Shown piece after piece: positions 33,933 to 41,788 of a stretch of 64,000 bases of DNA. The DNA is from Pseudomonas sp. (GTDB lineage Bacteria; Pseudomonadota; Gammaproteobacteria; Pseudomonadales; Pseudomonadaceae): positions 24,852 to 88,851 of the forward strand of contig JAUSOF010000009.1 of the NCBI GenBank assembly GCA_030656145.1. Direction: 5' to 3'. The translations under genes were made by a program, and so were the position numbers. Every line of letters begins with the position of its first letter. The first letter of the stretch is position 1. The notes beneath the pieces are model-generated. The model was not told the DNA's origin. It ran no database searches and worked only from the letters and a program-made list of their open reading frames with translations.

Positions 33933-34631
33933 ATGCCCCTGAAAGACACCAACTGCCGCAACGCCAAGCCCCAGGACAAACCCTACCGGCTGTACGACGA
34001 ACAGGGTTTGTACCTGGAAGTGCAGCCCAACGGTGGCCGATACTGGCGCTTGAAGTACCGCTTTCTGGGAAAGGAAAAACGCCTGGCTCTTGGTGTTTAC
34101 CCAGAAGTCGGATTGCAGGAAGCCCGCCGCAAACGTGATGACGCTCGTGTTCAGTTTGCCGGCGGCCAAGACCCTTCGCTGCAACGACGTATGGCCAAGG
34201 TGGCCAGCCAGCTCGATCACCAACACACCTTTGAGTCAGTTGCCACGCAGTGGTTGAGTATTCGCGAATCCTCCTGGGATCCTGAATATACCCGCACGGT
34301 CCGGCAGCCAGAGGCGATCAATCTCTGCTGGTCGATGGATGTTATGCACGATCAGTTGGCCGATGGCCAAAGCTTCCGTCTGTTCAACCTGATTGATGAC
34401 TTCAACCGTGAGGCCCTGACCATGGATATCGACCTGTCATTGCCGGCAGAGCGGGAGGTGCGCGCACTGGATCAGGTGATCGAGTGGCGTGGTAAGCCGC
34501 AAGCCATTCGCAGCGACAACAGGCCGGAATACATCAGCAGCAAGCTCATACTGTGGGCTGAAAAGCATGGCATTCGTTTGGAGCATATCCAGCCCGGCAA
34601 TCCACAGCAGAACGCCTACTTGGAGCGCTAA
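33933..34631 (+). pseudogene. P4-type integrase N-terminus fused in frame to an IS3-family transposase fragment
   Basis: Residues 1-120 from the ATG at 33933 are the arm-type DNA-binding (DUF4102) region of a P4-like tyrosine integrase ([27 protein letters not shown]). The catalytic integrase domain is gone. After about base 34293 the frame continues as the rve/DDE domain of an IS3-type OrfB ([35 protein letters not shown]) and stops right after that point, missing the transposase C-terminus. Neither activity should remain. The in-frame junction gives a 232-aa open frame that automatic annotation may call a real gene. Confidence 0.85.
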
Positions 34632-34768
34632 AAATGGGGTGGATTACCGTTTGTGTTTGCTGATTTTCGCTGGTGTGTTGGTCCAGTCCAGAGGTTCTAA
34701 CCCGTGAGCATGCACTCCCGGCGCATCAGTCATGCATTTGTAGCTCACTTGTAAAAAACCAACAAAAA

Positions 34769-34787
34769 AATAATGATAAGCATTATT
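34769..34787. promoter_or_regulatory. Fur box upstream of the TonB receptor
   Basis: AATAATGATAAGCATTATT agrees with the 19-bp Fur consensus GATAATGATAATCATTATC at 16 positions. It lies about 80 bp before the receptor ATG, implying iron-repressed expression through the Fur protein at 16420-16824 or its homologue. Confidence 0.82.
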
Positions 34788-34865
34788 ATTCAGTTTTGGT
34801 TACCTGGCTCATTAGAAGCTGATAGCCGCCTCCAACTGAATTTTTATGTTTGTCAGGGTGCTCGG

Positions 34866-37160
34866 ATGAAGTCGCAGTGGAACCGTAGTGGGTTGGTGAT
34901 GGCCATGATCATGGCCGCAGTTGATGGCGTGGCTGCTGATCAGAAAGAGCACGTCGATGGTCCCCTTGAGCTCTCCGATACGGTTGTCATTGGCACTGCA
35001 GAGCAAGAGCTGAAGCAAGCGCCCGGCGTTTCGATCATTACGGCCGAAGACATCAAGAAGCGCCCACCGGTCAATGATCTGTCCGACATCGTTCGCAAGA
35101 TGCCTGGCGTCAACCTGAGTGGAAACAGTGCCAGTGGTGTGCGAGGTAACAACCGGCAGATCGACCTGCGTGGTATGGGGCCGGAAAACACCCTGATCCT
35201 GATTGATGGAAAACCGGTGCTTTCTCGTAACTCCGTGCGTTACACCCGTTCGGGTGAGCGTGATACGCGGGGTGACAGTAATTGGGTTCCGGCCGAAATG
35301 GTCGAAAGAATCGAAGTATTGCGTGGCCCTGCAGCTGCGCGCTACGGATCGGGTTCCATGGGCGGGGTGGTTAACATCATCACCAAGCGCCCAACTGAGC
35401 AGATAACAGGATCGATCTCTGCTTACATGAACGCGCCTGAAGACTCAGCTGAGGGCGCGACCAAGCGCACAAATTTCAACCTCGCAGGGCCATTGACCGA
35501 AAACCTGACCTTTCGTGCTTACGGCAACCTAAATAAAACCGCTGCAGATGACTCTGATATCAACCTCGACAACACCACGGCAGTAACCAGCAATGGGGCG
35601 CCCAATGTTGCAGCGGGGCGTGAAGGCGTGCGAAACAAGGATATCAATGGCTTGCTCAGTTGGGCGCTGGATGATCAGCAGACGCTAGATTTTGAAGCTG
35701 GTTTTAGTCGTCAGGGCAACATCTACGCAGGTGACGTTGGCAGTGGTTCAACGACTGCATTAGACGAAGATAGCGTGATCAATAGTTTGTTAGGGCGTGA
35801 AACCAACACCATGTACCGGCAGAACTTTTCCATCAGCCATACTGGTCATTGGGATTTCGGCACCTCAAAATTTATGGCGCAATACGACAATACCCTCAAT
35901 CGGCGCTTCACTGAGGGTAATACCGGAAGCGTTGACGGCAACATTTCAGCCAGCAGTGATAAGCGTACGAATACCCTCGACAATTATTTTGTTCAGGGGC
36001 AGTTGGATATGCCGCTGGAGCTGCTGTTCGAACAGATGCTCACGCTCGGCGCAGAGTGGAATCGTCAATCGCTCGACGACCCACAAAGTATCAACCAACA
36101 AGTTGGGGGGCAGATCCCTAGTTGCAACCTGAGCGGTCCAGGTCGACCCTGCCTTATCCCTCTACCCAATTCGGCTGCCGGAGCCCGGCCTACCGATATC
36201 AGCATCGACAACCGTGCCGTGTTTGCAGAAAGCAATATTCAGCTGAATCCAGACTGGACGCTAACGCCTGGTGTCCGCTTGGATGATCACGAGAAATTTG
36301 GCCTTAACTGGAGCCCCAGTCTCAATAGTGCTTACATCCTTACGGATGACATCACTCTGAAGGGCGGGATTGCCAAGGCTTTCAAAGCGCCCAACTTGTA
36401 TCAGATCAACCCCAACTACCTCATCGGCAGTGCCGGTAACGGTTGTGCAGCAGCGGTATCGTCCACTAACGGGTGCTACATCCTCGGTAACGACAGTCTC
36501 GAACCGGAAACCAGCATCAACAAGGAGCTGGGTATTGCTTTCCGCCGCGCCGGCTGGAGCGCCGGCGTCACCTACTTCCGCAATGATTACGACAGCAAGA
36601 TCGTCGCCGCAAACATTGTCACAGGAGTGGTCAATGGTACGGGGGGGCAGTACACCAATATCCTGCAGTGGGACAACGCCAAGGATGCAGTCATCAAAGG
36701 CTGGGAAGGCAATTTAGGTATTCCGTTGTTGGGCGATGAGGGTGAACGCCTGAGCTGGAACACCAATTTCACCTTCATGCAGCACAATAAGGATGGCGAT
36801 GGTAACCCCTTGTCGGTGGTGCCCAAGTACACCATTAACACCATGCTTGACTGGCAGGTTAGTGACGCATTATCGCTAAGCCTGACCGGGACCTTTTACG
36901 GTGAGCAGAAGCCGCGTGTCGTCAATCCCAACCTTGACACACCAGTCACCAGTGAAAGCCAGCTAAGCCCGCGCGAGGCCTATCATGTCTGGGGTCTTGG
37001 CGGCAGCTACGCGTTGAGTCGCAATCTGTCCTTGGGAGCAGGTGTAAATAATCTGTTCGACAAGCGCCTGTACCGCGAGGGGACAGCCACCAATGCTGGT
37101 GCCAATACTTACAACGAACCGGGGCGTGCCTTCTATGCGTCCATCACTGCGTCTTTCTAA
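34866..37160 (+). CDS. TonB-dependent catecholate siderophore receptor (FepA/PfeA-like)
   Basis: Outer-membrane gated channel for ferric siderophores, powered by TonB-ExbBD. The ATG at 34866 gives 764 aa with a signal peptide (cleavage near VAADQ), a TonB-box region (DTVVIGTA), a plug domain (APGVSIITAEDIKKRPP, NTLILIDGKPV, RIEVLRGPAAARYGSGSMGG) and a 22-strand-type barrel ending YASITASF with the terminal Phe. Length and plug motifs resemble enterobactin-type receptors FepA and PfeA (about 746 aa). The exact ligand is inferred. It has a Fur box and is followed 10 bp later by a metallo-hydrolase gene. Confidence 0.92.
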   Translation: MKSQWNRSGLVMAMIMAAVDGVAADQKEHVDGPLELSDTVVIGTAEQELKQAPGVSIITAEDIKKRPPVNDLSDIVRKMPGVNLSGNSASGVRGNNRQIDLRGMGPENTLILIDGKPVLSRNSVRYTRSGERDTRGDSNWVPAEMVERIEVLRGPAAARYGSGSMGGVVNIITKRPTEQITGSISAYMNAPEDSAEGATKRTNFNLAGPLTENLTFRAYGNLNKTAADDSDINLDNTTAVTSNGAPNVAAGREGVRNKDINGLLSWALDDQQTLDFEAGFSRQGNIYAGDVGSGSTTALDEDSVINSLLGRETNTMYRQNFSISHTGHWDFGTSKFMAQYDNTLNRRFTEGNTGSVDGNISASSDKRTNTLDNYFVQGQLDMPLELLFEQMLTLGAEWNRQSLDDPQSINQQVGGQIPSCNLSGPGRPCLIPLPNSAAGARPTDISIDNRAVFAESNIQLNPDWTLTPGVRLDDHEKFGLNWSPSLNSAYILTDDITLKGGIAKAFKAPNLYQINPNYLIGSAGNGCAAAVSSTNGCYILGNDSLEPETSINKELGIAFRRAGWSAGVTYFRNDYDSKIVAANIVTGVVNGTGGQYTNILQWDNAKDAVIKGWEGNLGIPLLGDEGERLSWNTNFTFMQHNKDGDGNPLSVVPKYTINTMLDWQVSDALSLSLTGTFYGEQKPRVVNPNLDTPVTSESQLSPREAYHVWGLGGSYALSRNLSLGAGVNNLFDKRLYREGTATNAGANTYNEPGRAFYASITASF

Positions 37161-37170
37161 TGGGGCTGTC

Positions 37171-38154
37171 GTGAAGATTCGACTTCTGTGTTCCAGTATT
37201 TTCTTGTTTACCTGCTGCGCCGCTCAGGCTGAGCAACAAGATCCGGCGCACTTCGCGCAGCGCGGTATTGACGCTGGTCACGCTTATCCGGGCTTGGCCA
37301 ATATTTGCGATATTTCCACGCCGCTACGTATTGCAGGTCAGCGCCCTCGCCAACAGGGCACTAACGAGCGGCGCGAGCAGGCTGCCACGCGAACACCTGC
37401 TGAGCCGATGCAGGTATTCGACAACCTGTATTTCGTCGGGACGGGCGGGGTCGCCAGCTGGGCACTCAAAACCAGTGAAGGACTGATATTGATTGATGCC
37501 TTGAACAACGACGGCGAGGCTGAGCGATACATCGATGTGGGCCTACGCAAACTTGGTCTCGATCCTGCCGACATCCGCTACCTGTTGATCACACATGGTC
37601 ATGGCGATCACTACGGGGGGCAGGCTTACTTAGTCGAGAAATTTAAGCCGCGTGTTGTGATGAGCGAGCAAGACTGGCTGGAGTTGGAAAAACCTAAGCT
37701 TGAGTTCAGCAGTCCACGCTGGGGACAACCACCTAAGCGTGACATGGCCGTCAACGATAGCGATCTGCTGATATTAGGTGATACCCGTGTGCAGCTTTAT
37801 GTGACCCCGGGGCATACGCCAGGCACGCTTTCACTGATCTTCTCTGTGTTCGATCAGGGAATTGAGCACAAGGCAGCCCTGTGGGGGGGGACTGGACTGA
37901 ACTTCGGCCCAGATCGTCAGCGCATCCTGACTTACTCGGCTTCAGCCGAGCGTTTCCGGGTGCTGGCAAAAGAACAGGGGGTTGATATTTTCATGTCCAA
38001 CCACCCAGCTCGTGATGGTGCGCGCGAGCGCATGCCTCTGCTTAAGCAGCGGCAGCCTGGCGAGCCGCACCCCTTTGTCGCCGAGCCGGCCGACGTGCAA
38101 GGCGCATTCGAGTTGCTGCGTGACTGCTCCTATGCGCAAGCCCTGAAACTTTAA
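37171..38154 (+). CDS. Exported metallo-beta-lactamase-fold hydrolase (subclass B3-like)
   Basis: Predicted periplasmic zinc hydrolase. A GTG at 37171 starts 10 bp after the receptor stop and gives a signal peptide (MKIRLLCSSIFLFTCCAAQA) and 327 aa. Zinc ligands are in place: HGHGDH (His142, His144, Asp146, His147), His215 in TPGHTPG and His278 in SNHPARDG, the B3-type pattern. Coupling to a Fur-controlled siderophore receptor suggests it may process an imported ligand, or it may act on beta-lactams including siderophore-antibiotic conjugates; neither is shown by sequence. No dedicated promoter is seen. Confidence 0.85.
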   Translation: MKIRLLCSSIFLFTCCAAQAEQQDPAHFAQRGIDAGHAYPGLANICDISTPLRIAGQRPRQQGTNERREQAATRTPAEPMQVFDNLYFVGTGGVASWALKTSEGLILIDALNNDGEAERYIDVGLRKLGLDPADIRYLLITHGHGDHYGGQAYLVEKFKPRVVMSEQDWLELEKPKLEFSSPRWGQPPKRDMAVNDSDLLILGDTRVQLYVTPGHTPGTLSLIFSVFDQGIEHKAALWGGTGLNFGPDRQRILTYSASAERFRVLAKEQGVDIFMSNHPARDGARERMPLLKQRQPGEPHPFVAEPADVQGAFELLRDCSYAQALKL

Positions 38155-38518
38155 GGCGAATGACCTAGGCAGTACTCACTAATGACTCACTCGCGGCATT
38201 ATCTGACAGGCTTGGCCCATGTCATCTTCGGCATACCCAGCTGGTCTAGATGTGCTCTTGAATGAATTAGGTGCAACCCGGCTGTGCAACTCGACAGCAG
38301 AATGTTGGGCGGTGAACCCTTCTCAGGAAGGACCAAAAAAGCCATAAAGCCTAGATAAATCAAAGCTTTACGGCTTTTTTATTGCCCACGCTTTCCCACT
38401 TGCTCCCAGCCCATCCCACGCGGCGTTTTACAAGGTAGTTGTCGCGTCAGCCGTGTTTTTAAGCTGCTATTTTCGGTGTCGGTTGCTCCCACTAAATTGA
38501 AGGGACACGCGCCAACAG
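38155..38518. other. Intergenic junction between the receptor module and the defence island
   Basis: No gene. It contains the right copy of the direct repeat (38339-38421), whose hairpin can also act as a terminator for the minus-strand defence genes. Confidence 0.5.
38339..38421 (+). repeat. Right copy of terminator-like direct repeat (possible att site)
   Basis: Same orientation as 33785-33867 and 4554 bp apart, with a 38-bp identical core at 38350-38387 and a diverged flank. The pair brackets the integrase remnant, receptor and hydrolase genes. Confidence 0.7.
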
Positions 38519-41500
38519 CTACCCAGCGCCAACACCTAAGATGCACGCCACAATGCGCTCATCCCAATTACGGCGCAGATCGATCCCGCTGACCTGATCC
38601 ACTATCTTCGAGGCGAGAATTGGTTTTGCCAGCAAGTCCCTCTGAATATCTTTGAGCCGGGTCACTCCAGCCTTACGACCGCGATGCTTCAAATGCTCAG
38701 ACCAAACGGGTCGAACCAAGTCCAACCAACAATCAGCCAGCTGCGCCCAGTCAGGACAGTTTTCAGATGAGGGCGAGCCCTGCAAATCCATCAGCTGCTT
38801 GATCTGGTCAGCCTGCTCACTGCTTTGCAGCCAGCCTTTTTGCCGACTCCAGCGTTTGAGCATCTCGTGCATCTGCTCCAGCGCACGCTGTTTGAGACGC
38901 GGCAAGAGCATTTGCTCGACCTGTGACAATTGGCTAAGGAAGCCTTCCAACAATTTTCCCGCGCTGTGCGTTATCGGCAAATTAACCACCTGAGGACCAA
39001 GGCGTTCGCGTAAGGCTCTGACGATATCGCGCAGGTTGCTCAAAGGCTCTGCGTCGATGGCAGGCAGCAAGACCCAGCGGGGCGCGACGTGCTCGCCCCC
39101 TGCCAAACAGAGGAACATCCATGGCTGCCTGGCCTGCACCAGACTGACCCGTGCAAGCACCTTTGCGGTTTCATGCTGAAAGGCGCTGTACACATCGGCT
39201 GCGACTAATGCGTTTGCCCCATCGAGTAACCCGCGCACCGGCGCAAATGCATCCTCAATACCGTCCCAGGATCGCAGTTCACGTTCGCGTATTTCCGCCT
39301 CAAGTTCCTCAGCAGTAACGACCTTGGGGGAACAAGCAATGCCTTGCATCTCCTGTGGTAACTGCAAGTTGCCACCAATCAAGGAGTCGACAGTTTCCAC
39401 TCGGGCGACAAAGCGCTCATCTGCCTTGAGTGCAAAAGCATCGGCATCCTTGGGCCACCAGCATTCGATCTGGTCATGAGGGCTGTCCATACGGTCGATA
39501 CGGCCAACCCGCTGTTCTGCATAGCGCACTACGCTAGGCATATCCAGATGGACCATGGCGGACGCACGCTGCAGGTTCACCCCTTCAGACATCGCATCGC
39601 TGCACAAGGCAATGATGCGACCAGAGCCGGAGGCTGGGTTCAAGCGCTCCTGCAGCCGCTCATTGGCTTGCTTGTTTCCTCCTACCCCAAGCAATATTTC
39701 CAGGCCCTGGCTGGCAGTATGTTTGAGCATCAGATGTTTGAGATAACGTAAAGTGAGGGGAAAGTGGTCAAAGGCAATAACCTGTTCGTGACGGCTGGCA
39801 AGCTCGAGCAAAAAGTCCGCCTTGCGCCGTTCGCGCCCATCAGTCAGGCGATCGAGCTTTTTCAGAATCATTTGGTAAGTGCCGATCTCAGCTTCACACG
39901 CGGTAATGTGCGCCTGCGGATCACTCAGCCAGACCGGCAAATCGATACCCAGTTGATTGTCCGGCACCTTGCCTTTCAGCTGGGCTAAGCGTTCCAGCAT
40001 GTTGCCGGTACCTTTATCATCGCCCGCACCATCCAGCTTGCCCTGCAGGCCCAGCGCTATCAGCGCCTCTTGTTCGCCTAAAATGTGGCGAAGCACAGCC
40101 AGTTTTGAAGAGCGCAAGCTACCCATCACATGGTGCGTGGCCAATGCACTCGCAGACAGCAAGCGCATCTGCAAATAGCTTTCAGCTGCCATACCTTGAC
40201 GCTGCCAACTCTCCGGCATGATCAGCGGCTTTTCAAAATGCCCCAAGCCCTTCAAGTTTTGCGCCAGCACACGGATCTGCCCGGCGATACGCTGATCGTC
40301 TTCGGACTCATCCAGCCAGTAGCTTTGAGACTGATGCTTTGGATAACGACAAACCCGGCCGTTGACAGCACGGTAAGCCTCAGGCTCACGCTCCACCATG
40401 GCATTGAGCTGGGCTTTAGTACGGCGCAAGGTAAAGCGGGCAATCGCGGCTTGCAGCTGGGCCAGATCCGCCGGATGGATCTGATTGAAATCATGCCCAC
40501 TGCGGTTCAGCCGTTCAAAGATGCTGAGCACCTCGTCATCAAAATTATCGGCCCCCAAAATATCGATCAAACGCAACAAATCGACCGCAGAGCGGTTGAT
40601 CGGTGTGGCTGTAAACAGCAGCGTTTGATCTGAGAGGTTATGCAGCAAGCGCTGAGTACGATTGGACATCGTGTTGAGGAAGTTGTGCGCCTCATCGACA
40701 GCCAGGGTCTGAGCGCTGGCCAGCTGCACAGCCAGGGCCGTGTCAGTTTGTTTTTTGTCCAAGTGGCTGAGTAGCCCATGGGATGCCACTTCCATGCTAA
40801 AGCCACAGTTGGCTCGCTCACGTTCCCAGCTGGGCGCGACCAAGGGCGGGCATACCAACAGCATTGAGCCTTTGTGTGAACGTGCCGACGACCAATTGCG
40901 GTCATGTACCGCACGCAGCAGGTGAGCCCCCATACGGGTTTTGCCTGAGCCAGTGGCATCGGCTACCAACACGCCACCAACGGTCTCCAGCAAATAGAGC
41001 GCCTGGCCAATACCTTTCTTTTGCGAGGGCCACAGGCTCACACCTTGATAGGCTTCCAAGCTCCGCAGATAGCTAGCCGCCCATTCGCCTTCCAGCAACT
41101 CGGCGCAGGCCCGGGCTAGCGCCTCATCCCAATCGACAAACTTGAGCAGCTGCTCCAGCAAAGCCAGCAGCTCGGCATTAGCGTCGACTCCACTAGCCCA
41201 GAAGTGTTCAGCGACCGTCCAGACTTCACGAAAGCGCGCTTTCTCGCCAACGTGAAAACGAGCATTCGCCTCATCCTGATAGTTCAGACCGGGATCAGTG
41301 AAATTGCTTGAGCCAAGCGTTACAGCCCCTTCGGTGCAATACAACTTGGCATGCACCCGGTGCCGACCCGCGGGGTAGCGCACCTGCACATAGCCACCAC
41401 GAATTAGCTCAGCACAGCGGATCAATTGGGCGCTGAGACGCACCGAGATCCCGCGCGTCAGCCAATAGGCGCGGACCTGTGCATCGAAATTCTGTTGTTT

Positions 41501-41788
41501 CAGCGAGTAGCCTTGCTGCCGACTCTGACTGGGCTCCGAGCCGAGCAAGAGGCGCAACAGGCCTTTGTCTTCCCCGCGCTGGTTGATCAACTGGATGAGC
41601 TGATCAAGCCCGCTATACCCGGTGACTATCAAGGCGTCACCGGTTTCACAAAGGTCCTTGAACAGCATATTGCGGACTTTGCGCCCGGCAATATTGAGCG
41701 GCATGCGCGCTTCAACAGGTAGGCCGCTGAGCGCAGTCTGTTGCTCGTCAAACAGCGAGCCCTGCTCAAAGCCATCCACTACATCCAC
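38519..41788 (-). CDS. Phospholipase D-like nuclease domain fused to SNF2/DEAH-type helicase
   Basis: Uncharacterised defence-type protein. The 1089-aa product has an N-terminal PLD-like domain with one HKD-type motif (HAKLYCTEG at about 146-154, then GSSNFTDPG), so catalysis would need a dimer. A superfamily 2 helicase follows: Walker A ATGSGKT (about 278-284), DEAH in LAVDEAHNF, TATPINRSA, and a C-terminal helicase lobe with MVHLDMPSVVRYAEQRVGRIDR. The GTG start at 41788 lies inside the last codons of hsdR (10-bp overlap), so it should be translationally coupled to HsdR. It differs from DISARM, where PLD and helicases are separate proteins. Confidence 0.85.
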   Translation of the reverse strand: MDVVDGFEQGSLFDEQQTALSGLPVEARMPLNIAGRKVRNMLFKDLCETGDALIVTGYSGLDQLIQLINQRGEDKGLLRLLLGSEPSQSRQQGYSLKQQNFDAQVRAYWLTRGISVRLSAQLIRCAELIRGGYVQVRYPAGRHRVHAKLYCTEGAVTLGSSNFTDPGLNYQDEANARFHVGEKARFREVWTVAEHFWASGVDANAELLALLEQLLKFVDWDEALARACAELLEGEWAASYLRSLEAYQGVSLWPSQKKGIGQALYLLETVGGVLVADATGSGKTRMGAHLLRAVHDRNWSSARSHKGSMLLVCPPLVAPSWERERANCGFSMEVASHGLLSHLDKKQTDTALAVQLASAQTLAVDEAHNFLNTMSNRTQRLLHNLSDQTLLFTATPINRSAVDLLRLIDILGADNFDDEVLSIFERLNRSGHDFNQIHPADLAQLQAAIARFTLRRTKAQLNAMVEREPEAYRAVNGRVCRYPKHQSQSYWLDESEDDQRIAGQIRVLAQNLKGLGHFEKPLIMPESWQRQGMAAESYLQMRLLSASALATHHVMGSLRSSKLAVLRHILGEQEALIALGLQGKLDGAGDDKGTGNMLERLAQLKGKVPDNQLGIDLPVWLSDPQAHITACEAEIGTYQMILKKLDRLTDGRERRKADFLLELASRHEQVIAFDHFPLTLRYLKHLMLKHTASQGLEILLGVGGNKQANERLQERLNPASGSGRIIALCSDAMSEGVNLQRASAMVHLDMPSVVRYAEQRVGRIDRMDSPHDQIECWWPKDADAFALKADERFVARVETVDSLIGGNLQLPQEMQGIACSPKVVTAEELEAEIRERELRSWDGIEDAFAPVRGLLDGANALVAADVYSAFQHETAKVLARVSLVQARQPWMFLCLAGGEHVAPRWVLLPAIDAEPLSNLRDIVRALRERLGPQVVNLPITHSAGKLLEGFLSQLSQVEQMLLPRLKQRALEQMHEMLKRWSRQKGWLQSSEQADQIKQLMDLQGSPSSENCPDWAQLADCWLDLVRPVWSEHLKHRGRKAGVTRLKDIQRDLLAKPILASKIVDQVSGIDLRRNWDERIVACILGVGAG

